Notes: generated from the sequence alone by a model not told the origin. Shown: positions 1-5,791, counted from the first letter of the stretch. The stretch is 6,145 bases of DNA from Zavarzinia sp. (GCA_028694545.1 JAQVKV010000160.1:1-6145), one strand, 5' to 3'. Made by a program: numbers and translations.

Positions 1-580
1 ACAGCAGGTGATCGAAGGGTAGGGTGGCGAAATGGGCCGCGACGGCCGCGTCCCCCGTGACCACGGCGATCTCGCTCTCGTCGAAGGCGGAGGCGATCAT
101 CTTCCGGGTGAGTTCCGAGCAGGCGGGGGTGAATTCCGACGGCTTGATGATCGCGCGGTTGCCCGCCGCGATGACGCCGGCCAGCGGCGCGAAGATCAGG
201 TTGAAGGGGAAGTTCCACGGGCTGAGGATGCCGACGACTCCCAGCGGCTGATATTCGACCCGGGCGACGGCGTCGGGAAACTGGGCGTCGAACGTCTCGG
301 GCTTCATCCATTCCCGCAGGCTCTCGCGCGCGAACTTCAGCGAGCTGATGACGGCGAAGACGTCCGCCAGCAGGGTGGCGGTCGCGCTGCGGTTGCCGAA
401 ATCCTCGTTGACCGCTGCGACGATGTCGTCCTTGTGATCGACCATGAGGCCGATCACCCGGTCGAGCCAGGCGATGCGGGTCTCGGCGTCGAGCGGCCCC
501 TGTGCCAGATGCGCGGCCTTCTGCACATTCAGCAGCCGTTCCAGATTCTGTTGCGGTGTCGTGAAGGCAGCCGTGTTCAT
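1..580 (-). CDS. Aldehyde dehydrogenase, N-terminal part (coniferyl-aldehyde-dehydrogenase-like), cut by window edge
   Basis: NAD(P)-dependent aldehyde dehydrogenase that would oxidise an aldehyde to its acid in the cytoplasm. Only the first 193 codons are present; the frame runs off the left edge. Seen: an N-terminal helical region, the cofactor-site motif PWNFPF at residues 121-126 (Asn123 corresponds to the family's oxyanion-hole Asn), and IIKPSE at 144-149, whose Lys146 is the usual NAD(P)-binding lysine. The catalytic Cys and Glu lie beyond the edge. The short N-terminus and motif context resemble the ALDH3/coniferyl aldehyde dehydrogenase branch more than the long CymC or XylC type. The ATG at 580 starts MNTAAFTTPQ and has an AGGGGG stretch (589-594, complement) 8 bases upstream. 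The gene diverges from the XylM-type oxygenase, so an aldehyde made by that enzyme or by the StyC-like isomerase is a natural substrate; this is inference. Family assignment is firm, substrate is not. Confidence 0.9.
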   Translation of the reverse strand, partial: MNTAAFTTPQQNLERLLNVQKAAHLAQGPLDAETRIAWLDRVIGLMVDHKDDIVAAVNEDFGNRSATATLLADVFAVISSLKFARESLREWMKPETFDAQFPDAVARVEYQPLGVVGILSPWNFPFNLIFAPLAGVIAAGNRAIIKPSEFTPACSELTRKMIASAFDESEIAVVTGDAAVAAHFATLPFDHLL

Positions 581-771
581 CCTTGTAACCCCCTGGTTCG
601 TTTCCGGTGTTTTCGTCATTTTTGCAAAGCGGCGGCGCTGCCCGCGGGACGGGCTCGTGCGCCATCATCTGAAAGCGGCGCGCGCGTAGCCGTAACCGAC
701 GAAAGGTTGGCGGTCGCGAATTTCGGCTGTTTCCTGGGGCGGGAGACGATGGAGCGGCGGGAAAACGCCAA

Positions 772-789
772 GCCAACCTAAGGGTTGGC
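772..789. promoter_or_regulatory. Palindromic operator candidate, GCCAACC-TAAG-GGTTGGC
   Basis: Perfect 7-base inverted repeat around a 4-base centre. A third copy of the half-site, GGTTGGC, occurs at 705-711. The position between two divergent genes suits a binding site for a dimeric regulator controlling one or both. The regulator is not in the window and I do not recognise the motif. A short RNA hairpin is the alternative reading. Confidence 0.4.
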
Positions 790-803
790 GCGGGCCAAAG
801 CCG

Positions 804-816
804 AATTTGTCAAATT
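804..816. promoter_or_regulatory. Palindrome AATTTG-T-CAAATT, operator candidate overlapping a minus-strand TTGACA
   Basis: Perfect 6-base arms around one base, AT-rich in a GC-rich setting. The minus strand contains a consensus -35 word (TTGACA, 808-813) within the palindrome. A regulator bound here could block RNA polymerase at a leftward promoter, but no good -10 element is visible, so this is tentative. Confidence 0.3.
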
Positions 817-929
817 GTCATTCATTGGCGTGGCTTGTCGGCATGTGTGTGCCGCGCCAGCACCCGAAATCAAGCAGGTTCGGCAAGGGAACAACAAGCC
901 TGCCGGCCGATCTGGGAGGATGGCGAGAC

Positions 930-2057
930 ATGTATTCATACCTCATCTACTATATTCCGGTGCTGGTCCAGGTGGCCGCCGGCGCCGGGTTCGTGGCGGG
1001 CGGCGATTGGGTCTATATCGGCATCGCCAGCTTCCCCTTCTTCGCCGTCCTCGACAGCATCTTCCCGGATGATATGTCGACCCGCCGGATCAAGAGCAAG
1101 TCGATCGCCTATATCCCGGTCTGGCTCTCGACCCTGCTGTCGCCGGCGCTTTTCCTGGTGGCGGCCTGGCAGGTCGGCCAGGGGGATCTGACCGTGTGGC
1201 AGCTTGTCGGCTGCGCGGCCGGCTGCGCCTGGATGGGCGTGGTGCCGCTGGTGCCGTCGTCGCATGAACTCTACCATCAGCGCAGCGCGCTCGCCCGGGC
1301 GGTCGGTCATTACGCCCAGGTCTGCTATCTCGATTGCACGCGCGACATCGCCCATGTGATCGGTCACCACATCGACGTGGCGACCCCGAAGGACGGTGAC
1401 ACCGCGCCGCGCGGCAAGAGTCTCTATGCCTTCACGGGCCCCGCCATCATCCGCAGCACCCGGGAAGCCTGGGGGGCGGAGAGCGATGCGCTCGAGAAGC
1501 GCGGCAAGGGGCGCTGGTCGATCGGCCACCGCCTCTACAAGGCGATCGTGGCACAGACCCTGTTCCAGCTCGCGATCTTCCTCATCGGCGGCTGGACCGC
1601 GCTGGCGGTCGGCATCGGCGGTGTGCTGATCGCCCGTGTCTGGGTCGAATCCTTCAACTACTTCCAGCACTACGGTCTTGTTCGCGTCGAAGGTGCGACC
1701 ATCTGCAAGCGCCACGTCTGGAATCATCTCGGCTTCTTCTCGCGCGTGATGGCCTACGAGATCACCAATCACGCCGATCACCACCTCGACTCCTATCAGG
1801 CGTTCTACAGGCTGACGCCGGATCAGACCGCCATCAGGATGCCGAGCGTCTTCGTCTGCTTCCTTGCCGCGCTGATCCCGCCGCTCTGGCACAACATGAT
1901 CATCAAACCGGCGTTGAAGCGTTGGGACAACGAGTTCGCCAACGCGGAGGAGCGCAAGCTCGCCCGCGAGCAGAATCTCGCCGCCGGCTGGCCGGACTGG
2001 TTCGACGAAGCCCCGGCCGATGGCAGCAAGAGCATGGGGGCTTCCCAGGCCGCCTGA
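930..2057 (+). CDS. XylM/CymAa-type membrane di-iron monooxygenase, hydroxylase component
   Basis: Integral membrane non-haem di-iron hydroxylase of the AlkB/XylM family. Family members hydroxylate methyl groups of toluene, xylenes or p-cymene, and can epoxidise styrenes. The 375 residues match the length of XylM and CymAa. The histidine boxes are all present: HELYH (112-116), HVIGHH (142-147), NYFQHYG (243-249) and HADHH (281-285), plus WNH at 264-266. Hydrophobic helices surround the boxes, near residues 5-40, 60-105 and 208-236. The C-terminal stretch FLAALIPPLW and the context of each box follow XylM more closely than alkane hydroxylase AlkB. The ATG at 930 is preferred: GGGAGGA at 914-920 lies 9 bases upstream, and the protein then begins like XylM. 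An in-frame ATG at 807 would add 41 non-membrane residues without a good ribosome site. The ferredoxin reductase partner (XylA/CymAb) is not in the window. A StyC-like gene follows. Substrate is unproven: p-cymene, another alkylbenzene or an alkenylbenzene. Confidence 0.9.
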   Translation: MYSYLIYYIPVLVQVAAGAGFVAGGDWVYIGIASFPFFAVLDSIFPDDMSTRRIKSKSIAYIPVWLSTLLSPALFLVAAWQVGQGDLTVWQLVGCAAGCAWMGVVPLVPSSHELYHQRSALARAVGHYAQVCYLDCTRDIAHVIGHHIDVATPKDGDTAPRGKSLYAFTGPAIIRSTREAWGAESDALEKRGKGRWSIGHRLYKAIVAQTLFQLAIFLIGGWTALAVGIGGVLIARVWVESFNYFQHYGLVRVEGATICKRHVWNHLGFFSRVMAYEITNHADHHLDSYQAFYRLTPDQTAIRMPSVFVCFLAALIPPLWHNMIIKPALKRWDNEFANAEERKLAREQNLAAGWPDWFDEAPADGSKSMGASQAA

Positions 2058-2083
2058 TCCGGGTTGCCTGTCCAGTGCTCTTC

Positions 2084-2108
2084 CGGGCCGGGGCCAGTCC
2101 CCGGCCCG
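2084..2108 (+). terminator. GC-rich hairpin between oxygenase and isomerase genes
   Basis: Perfect 10-base-pair stem: CGGGCCGGGG (2084-2093), loop CCAGT, CCCCGGCCCG (2099-2108), followed by the T-rich TATTTGTT. It sits 27 bases after the oxygenase stop and 30 bases before the next start. It may be a partial intrinsic terminator that lowers isomerase transcription, or a stabiliser of the upstream message. The T run is interrupted, so readthrough is likely. No separate promoter is obvious for the downstream gene. Confidence 0.55.
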
Positions 2109-2138
2109 TATTTGTTCCGATGAGGGGAGGAAAGTACA

Positions 2139-2612
2139 ATGGTCCAGTTACAGCGCCGCATGATCGGTCATGCCGCCCTGGTGATGCTGATCGCTTTCGT
2201 CGCTGGCGGTGGCCTGCTGGCCAGCCTGCTCGGCGGTCTCGAACTGGTGCCGGGAAGCGTTCTCGAATTCGAGGTCTTCGGCAATACCGACGCCTGGGTG
2301 CGCGCCCATCTGGGCGGCATGTTGAACGCGATCATGGTGATCGTTGTCGCCCTGCTGATCCCCGTGGTCGGCTTTACGGAAGGGGGCGCGCGGCGGCTGG
2401 GCTTCATGGTGGCGGGGACGGCCTGGGCCAATACCCTGTTCTACTGGGCGGCCCTGATCGCGCCCAATCGGGCGCTGACCTTCGGCGACAACCGCTTTGG
2501 TGAAAGCAACTGGGCGGCAGTCGTCGGTCTCGCCCCGGCGCTGGTCTTCACCATCGTCATCATCGTCGCCTTCGCGATCATCGCGTCACAGGCGTTTTCC
2601 CGCCGCGCCTGA
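2139..2612 (+). CDS. styC: Styrene oxide isomerase (StyC)-like four-helix membrane protein
   Basis: Predicted epoxide isomerase of the inner membrane. StyC converts styrene oxide to phenylacetaldehyde by a Meinwald rearrangement and carries haem b. The 157 residues form four hydrophobic segments (about 10-32, 60-78, 86-106, 127-150), close to StyC's usual length of about 170. Regions matching StyC as I remember it are GGLELVPG (32-39), WVRAHLGGMLNAIMVI (53-68), WANTLFY (96-102) and APNRALTFGDNRFG (108-121). His57 aligns with the StyC haem ligand (His58 from memory), Asn63 with Asn64 and Tyr102 with Tyr103. The StyC residue Asp95 appears to be Thr94 here. The start at 2139 has GGGGAGG (2124-2130) 8 bases upstream. 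The gene lies 81 bases behind the XylM-type oxygenase and has the same direction, suggesting the two act in sequence or that it removes toxic epoxides made by the oxygenase. Family membership is fairly sure; substrate is not. Motif comparison is from memory. Confidence 0.8.
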   Translation: MVQLQRRMIGHAALVMLIAFVAGGGLLASLLGGLELVPGSVLEFEVFGNTDAWVRAHLGGMLNAIMVIVVALLIPVVGFTEGGARRLGFMVAGTAWANTLFYWAALIAPNRALTFGDNRFGESNWAAVVGLAPALVFTIVIIVAFAIIASQAFSRRA

Positions 2613-2630
2613 GCGTTCACGAGACCTGAG

Positions 2631-2663
2631 CGGGGACGGGCATCGGCGTGGATGCCCGCCCCG
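2631..2663. terminator. Shared hairpin between convergent genes, likely bidirectional terminator
   Basis: Stem of CGGGG (2631-2635) and CGGGCATC (2637-2644) pairing with GATGCCCG (2651-2658) and CCCCG (2659-2663), with one bulged A at 2636 and loop GGCGTG. It fills the 60-base gap between the ends of the isomerase gene and the left-pointing extradiol dioxygenase gene. On the plus strand it is followed by GTTTC, a short T run. The position and 13 paired bases support termination from at least the left side. Confidence 0.6.
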
Positions 2664-2672
2664 GTTTCGCGG

Positions 2673-3593
2673 TCAGGCGCGGCCGGGCGCCTCGATGCGG
2701 CCGCCCTGGCCGAAGCGTGGGTCCGGCGCGCTGCCCCAGATATCCATGGTCCGGGGGTGCATTTCCAGCATGCGCGGTGCGCGCCCTCCATGTTCGTCGA
2801 TCAGTTCCATGCCGAAGCTGAACTCGATGGTCATGCCGTCGGGGTCGAGGAAATAGAGGAAGATGCTGGTCGAGGGCAGGTGACGCCCGGGGCCGAAGAC
2901 GATGGGAACGCCGGCGTCGCGCATGCGGGTCACGGTCTTGCCGATATCGTCGATGTCGGAAACCATGAAGTTCACGTGATGCAGATGGCTCCGGTCGCTG
3001 CGGCCGATGGCGAACGTGTGGTGCAGCGGATTGGGGAAGCAGCGCATCCAGGAGAATTTGCCGTCCACGAAATCCGACAGCGCGAAGTTGAACGGCCCGC
3101 GTAGCATGTCGACTGCCTGCTCATAGGCCGGGGTCGCCACCACCACATGGCCGATGCGAACGATGTTCGCGAACGCGGGCACGAAGGGCAGGGCCATATG
3201 GGTCATGCGCTCGTAGCATTCGATCAGCAGGCCGCTGTTCGGCTCGCGCACGCGGAAGCTGGCGCCCTGGCGCAGGGCGGCGCATTCCGCATCGCCGACC
3301 CACTCGGGGGCGAGGCCGGCGGTGACGAAGCTGGCAAAAGCCGCGTCCAGGTCGGCGGGGGCGGCCATCTTGAAGGCGGCCCTGGCGATCCCGGCCTCGG
3401 CGGCCTTGTGCAGCACGAGATTGTGGTGGTCGCTGCCACAGCGAAGACAGGCGGTCGCCTCGTCGCGGGCGACGAGGTCAAGACCGACAAGGTCGCGATA
3501 GAAATGGATCGAGCGGTCGAGGTCCGTCACGTTGAGCGCGGCATAGCCGAGCTTTTCATAGCGGAATTCAGGTCGGAATTCGGGGGTCTGCAT
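2673..3593 (-). CDS. Type I extradiol ring-cleavage dioxygenase (VOC family), possibly 2,3-dihydroxy-p-cumate dioxygenase
   Basis: Fe(II)-dependent enzyme that cleaves a catechol ring next to the diol. At 306 residues it has the standard two-domain VOC size: an N-terminal domain starting at KLGYAALNVTDLDRSIHFY (14-32) and a catalytic C-terminal domain from about 145. Likely metal ligands are His149 (RIGHVVVA), His206 (HLHHVNF) and Glu257; His192 and His238 fit the conserved second-sphere histidines. Residues 236-257 match the extradiol signature: Gly-x-His, then LYFLDPDG, then Glu257. It is the last gene of the left-pointing operon behind the two Rieske subunits. In cumate degraders that position in the pathway is taken by CmtC, which cleaves 2,3-dihydroxy-p-cumate; the same role is inferred here. 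A cis-diol dehydrogenase would be needed between the two steps and is not in the window. The ATG at 3593 has GGAG 8 bases upstream. Other substituted catechols remain possible substrates. Confidence 0.87.
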   Translation of the reverse strand: MQTPEFRPEFRYEKLGYAALNVTDLDRSIHFYRDLVGLDLVARDEATACLRCGSDHHNLVLHKAAEAGIARAAFKMAAPADLDAAFASFVTAGLAPEWVGDAECAALRQGASFRVREPNSGLLIECYERMTHMALPFVPAFANIVRIGHVVVATPAYEQAVDMLRGPFNFALSDFVDGKFSWMRCFPNPLHHTFAIGRSDRSHLHHVNFMVSDIDDIGKTVTRMRDAGVPIVFGPGRHLPSTSIFLYFLDPDGMTIEFSFGMELIDEHGGRAPRMLEMHPRTMDIWGSAPDPRFGQGGRIEAPGRA

Positions 3594-3622
3594 GTCGGGA
3601 TCTCCGGCGATGGGCGGGCGGT

Positions 3623-3645
3623 GGCGGCGGCCCGGGGCCGCCGCC
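3623..3645 (-). other. Intercistronic GC hairpin between Rieske small subunit and extradiol dioxygenase
   Basis: GGCGGCGGCC (3623-3632) and GGCCGCCGCC (3636-3645) form a perfect 10-base-pair stem with a 3-base loop, in the 60-base gap between the small-subunit stop and the next start. No T run follows on the minus strand, so an mRNA-stabilising or translation-modulating element is more likely than a terminator. Confidence 0.5.
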
Positions 3646-3653
3646 GTGCCGGG

Positions 3654-4139
3654 TTACAGCAGGATGCTGACCCGCCCCTGGGGGCGGAGGCCGTCAAGGT
3701 CGAGCACGCTGCGCTTGCGGCGGATCCGCATGCCCTCCGGCGTGCGGCGCAGCAGGTAGTCGTAGGCGCCGACATAGAGATCTGTGTGACCCCATTTGGT
3801 ACGATAGACGGCAAAGCCCGCTTCCAGGTGGATGTCCGCATCGTCGTTTTCGAGGATCCGCACATTGCTCAGCAGATGGCGGGTCTTCGAGCGCGGTTGT
3901 TCAGACCACATGGTGCGCTTTTTCAGGCGCAGTACGCGCTGCTCCAGCCGCTCGAAGTCATCGGCGATGTAGAACAGGCTGTCGTGCGGATCGGCATCCT
4001 TGGCGAGATCGGTCGAGGGAACCTGATATTCCGCGTCCGGCGTGAACAGGGCCAGCCATTGATCGAGCTTCCAATTGTCGAGGAGGGCGGCCTCCTCGAA
4101 CAGGAAATCCTCCATTTCGAGGCGCAGGGGCAGGGTCAT
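3654..4139 (-). CDS. cmtAc: Rieske ring-hydroxylating dioxygenase, small (beta) subunit, p-cumate-dioxygenase-like
   Basis: Structural subunit of an alpha3-beta3 ring-hydroxylating dioxygenase, with the cone-shaped fold of the SnoaL/NTF2 type. It holds no metal; it stabilises the catalytic subunit. The 161 residues match the family's usual 160-190. Typical features are the N-terminal helix LEMEDFLFEEAALLDNWKLDQWLALF (7-32), the TPDAEYQVP segment after it, the SKTRHLLSNVRI strand and a C-terminal RIRRKRSVLDLDG segment. I chose the ATG at 4139: its A is the last base of the large-subunit stop (TGATG), and GGAGGAG (4148-4154, complement) lies 8 bases upstream. An in-frame ATG at 4187 would add 16 residues read from inside the large-subunit gene and is less likely. 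The overlap implies translational coupling and equal amounts of the two subunits. The symbol rests on resemblance to the cumate enzyme and on the cumate-like operator upstream, so it is provisional. Confidence 0.88.
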   Translation of the reverse strand: MTLPLRLEMEDFLFEEAALLDNWKLDQWLALFTPDAEYQVPSTDLAKDADPHDSLFYIADDFERLEQRVLRLKKRTMWSEQPRSKTRHLLSNVRILENDDADIHLEAGFAVYRTKWGHTDLYVGAYDYLLRRTPEGMRIRRKRSVLDLDGLRPQGRVSILL

Positions 4140-5425
4140 CACCGGGTCTCCTCCGCGGCAAGGGTGGGGGCGACGCGGCGGTTCCATTCTTTCCAGAACG
4201 CCCGCATCTGGATTTCATCGTCATAGCTGGGGTCGAGCCCCATGCCCTTCGAGATGTCGTTCCATTCGGCGCCGCTCTCGTGCGAGTTCTGGTAGCCCGC
4301 CTGGCAGGATTCCAGAGCCTCGACATCGTCAGGCGTGGCGAAGCCGCCGGGGCCGAGGAATTCGAGGAAATTGTCGAGCCGGTACTGGCGCGCCCATTCC
4401 GATTCCCTGGCGGGCGCCAGCGCCCAGCCATTGACATTCATGTAATCCGGCGCGACCGGATAGAAGGTGCGGAAGGTGACCGCCATGATGTCGTTGACGA
4501 CGAGATTGGGGAAGATCAGCAGATTGCGGTTCTTGAACGCGATCCGTTCCGCCTTCTCGCGGCCGTGCAGTTCCTCGAGACGGGCGCGGATGGCGTCCAG
4601 TTCCTTCTTGCCTTCCTCGCCCCATTTGGGAATCCAGCGTGCCACCGGGCGGCCCCAGGGCGAGCTGTATTCGACCACCGCATGGCCGTTGCCGAGATCG
4701 CGACCGACGCCGGACAGCGCCACTTCCTCGCCCTTGGCGTGGGTATTGCCGAGATAGTCGAGATAGGTCGCATGAGTGGTGGCGGCGTGGTAGCCGTCGT
4801 TGCTGTTCTCGACCAGCAGCTTCCAGTTCGCCCGGATGGCATATTCCTGCATGCCCTTGACGATGGTCATGCCGGCATCCGACTGGTCGATCACCAGATC
4901 GAGATATTCCCGCGCATTGCCGAGATAATCGACGAGGGAGCCCGCCTCGGGATCGAAATTCACGAAGCAGAGGCCGCGATAATTGTCGAAGCGCGGTACC
5001 GACACCAGGTTGCCCCGGCCCTGTTCCTTGAAGTCGGCGCCATAACGGTCGCCGCCCGGGATCATCTTGGCCTTGCCGTCGGTCCCGAAGGCCCAGCCGT
5101 GGTAGAAGCAGACGAAGGTCTTCGTGTTACCCTTGGCCTCGCGGCAGACTTCAGCGCCCCGGTGCGGGCAGGTGTTGAAGAAGGCGTTCAACGTGCCGCT
5201 CTGGTCGCGGGTGAAGACCAGATTGCGCTTGGCCACCATGCGGCGAAGGAAATCGCCGTTCTTCGGCACCTCGGATTCATGGCCGAGATAGAGCCAGCAT
5301 CTGTTGAAGACCGCGTCGTATTCGGCGCTCATCACCTCGTCGTCGGTGAAGGCACGGCGCGCGACCTGAAACAGGGCGCGCGGTCCATCTTCGACCACCA
5401 GGGGCCTGGGTTCCATGGCGTTCAT
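4139..5425 (-). CDS. cmtAb: Rieske ring-hydroxylating dioxygenase, large (alpha) subunit, p-cumate 2,3-dioxygenase-like
   Basis: Catalytic subunit that adds O2 to an aromatic ring to give a cis-dihydrodiol, using electrons from a ferredoxin and reductase. It has 428 residues, normal for the family. The Rieske [2Fe-2S] site is CPHRG at 86-90 and CFYHGW at 106-111, with ligands Cys86, His88, Cys106 and His109. The mononuclear iron site is [10 protein letters not shown] (209-218): Asp210 is the bridging residue and His213 and His218 are ligands. The third ligand is Asp366 or Asp367 in [10 protein letters not shown]. The overall pattern looks closest to p-cumate dioxygenase CmtAb, from memory rather than by search. 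The ATG at 5425 has AGGGAGGA (5431-5438, complement) about 5 bases upstream. It is the first gene of a left-pointing operon with the beta subunit and an extradiol dioxygenase. A promoter with a cumate-operator-like repeat lies about 90 bases upstream, suggesting induction by the substrate through a TetR-type repressor. Ferredoxin and reductase genes are not in the window. Confidence 0.92.
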   Translation of the reverse strand: MNAMEPRPLVVEDGPRALFQVARRAFTDDEVMSAEYDAVFNRCWLYLGHESEVPKNGDFLRRMVAKRNLVFTRDQSGTLNAFFNTCPHRGAEVCREAKGNTKTFVCFYHGWAFGTDGKAKMIPGGDRYGADFKEQGRGNLVSVPRFDNYRGLCFVNFDPEAGSLVDYLGNAREYLDLVIDQSDAGMTIVKGMQEYAIRANWKLLVENSNDGYHAATTHATYLDYLGNTHAKGEEVALSGVGRDLGNGHAVVEYSSPWGRPVARWIPKWGEEGKKELDAIRARLEELHGREKAERIAFKNRNLLIFPNLVVNDIMAVTFRTFYPVAPDYMNVNGWALAPARESEWARQYRLDNFLEFLGPGGFATPDDVEALESCQAGYQNSHESGAEWNDISKGMGLDPSYDDEIQMRAFWKEWNRRVAPTLAAEETR

Positions 5426-5442
5426 GTTTTTCCTCCCTTGTC

Positions 5443-5456
5443 GGGCGATATCGCCC
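5443..5456. promoter_or_regulatory. 14-base perfect palindrome GGGCGATATCGCCC in the Rieske operon leader
   Basis: A gapless palindrome 17 bases upstream of the large-subunit ATG, just beyond the ribosome site, inside the transcribed leader if the promoter at 5511-5540 is right. It could be a second DNA operator or a small RNA structure next to the ribosome site. Confidence 0.4.
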
Positions 5457-5510
5457 TCGTGACGGGCGCACTATCGGAAGGAGGGTGGGGGATTCGCATT
5501 GACATGAATC

Positions 5511-5540
5511 ATTTTACAAACAGGTTGGACTGTTTGTTGA
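5511..5540 (-). promoter_or_regulatory. Candidate leftward sigma-70 promoter of the Rieske operon
   Basis: On the minus strand, TCAACA (5535-5540; 4 of 6 to TTGACA) and TAAAAT (5511-5516; 5 of 6 to TATAAT) are 18 bases apart. A start near 5504 would give a leader of about 80 bases to the ATG at 5425. The spacer is almost exactly filled by the inverted repeat at 5516-5537, the arrangement expected for repression by blocking polymerase. Confidence 0.5.
5516..5537. promoter_or_regulatory. Cumate-operator-like inverted repeat ACAAACAG-N6-CTGTTTGT
   Basis: Perfect 8-base arms, ACAAACAG (5516-5523) and CTGTTTGT (5530-5537), around GTTGGA. The known CymR (TetR family) cumate operator of Pseudomonas putida F1 uses the same arm sequence, but with 10 bases between the octamers as I recall it. 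Here there are 6. The site lies within the predicted promoter of a p-cumate-dioxygenase-like operon, so a CymR-like repressor is the natural candidate. The repressor gene is not in the window. Confidence 0.6.
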
Positions 5541-5608
5541 AAAATAGGGGGCGTGCCAGGAATGGCATCGTCAGGCGTGCCTGAGGGGCAGATAAGGGGT
5601 TGCTGATA

Positions 5609-5630
5609 ATAATAAATTAGCGAACTAAAT
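5609..5630. repeat. Direct repeat copy A with TTAGCGAACTAA core (MarR/SlyA-like site)
   Basis: A 22-base element matching copy B at 5898-5919 at 19 of 22 positions. Its core, TTAGCGAACTAA (5617-5628), is an inverted repeat TTAG-N4-CTAA and agrees with the SlyA consensus TTAGCAAGCTAA at 10 of 12 positions. It lies about 70 bases upstream of the predicted -35 of the Rieske operon. MarR-family regulators are common in aromatic catabolism, so an operator is likely. Confidence 0.5.
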
Positions 5631-5754
5631 ATGAGGAATCGGCTTTGAAGTGGTGTCGACACCTTCCCGCTCCGAGAGCCGGAGCTCGCATTGCCGGTGC
5701 CAATCGGCGTCACGGATGTGCGGGGCGCTAGATGACGGAATGTGGCATGGTGCA

Positions 5755-5791
5755 ACTATAAAATTTATATTATTCAGTACTATATTGTCAT
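5755..5791 (-). promoter_or_regulatory. AT-rich island with a candidate leftward promoter
   Basis: On the minus strand, ATGACA (5786-5791) and TATAAA (5764-5769) are 16 bases apart, each 5 of 6 to consensus. A start near 5757 would make a long leader of about 330 bases for the Rieske operon, or a separate short transcript. The plus strand also has TATAAA (5757-5762) but only a poor -35. Promoter function is uncertain because AT-rich stretches readily give such matches. Confidence 0.3.

Larger units (their letters stand above)
581..929. promoter_or_regulatory. Divergent control region between aldehyde dehydrogenase and XylM-type oxygenase
   Basis: About 350 bases with no convincing gene. Open frames crossing it continue into antisense of the neighbours or lack ribosome sites. 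It must carry the leftward promoter for the aldehyde dehydrogenase and the rightward one for the oxygenase. Its notable content is two palindromes (772-789 and 804-816) and a lone GGTTGGC half-site at 705-711. A perfect TTGACA lies on the minus strand at 808-813, inside the second palindrome, but I see no matching -10 at normal spacing. Two tandem TTGTCA words (807-812, 815-820) on the plus strand also lack a good -10. I looked for a -24/-12 sigma-54 site and found none with correct spacing. Confidence 0.6.

Noticed and set aside
32..781. Plus-strand open frame of 249 codons at the left edge
   Set aside because: Opposite the aldehyde dehydrogenase and continuing through the control region; composition is that of an antisense frame.
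780..850. Sigma-54 (-24/-12) promoter for the oxygenase gene, as in xyl operons
   Set aside because: TTGGC words occur, but none has a GC at the required 10-base distance.
807..929. 41-residue N-terminal extension of the oxygenase from an upstream ATG
   Set aside because: No good ribosome site at 807, whereas 930 has GGGAGGA and gives a XylM-like beginning and length.
936..1892. Minus-strand open frame of 318 codons
   Set aside because: Opposite the XylM-type oxygenase, very rich in Asp, Arg and Gly, with no domain.
3147..4226. Plus-strand open frame of 359 codons over the extradiol and beta-subunit genes
   Set aside because: Antisense shadow spanning two real genes and their gap; no domain is visible.
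4280..5584. Long plus-strand open frame (434 codons) opposite the Rieske large subunit
   Set aside because: It is antisense to a gene with intact Rieske and iron-site motifs; its protein is low in complexity and has no recognisable domain. GC-rich codon bias produces such frames.
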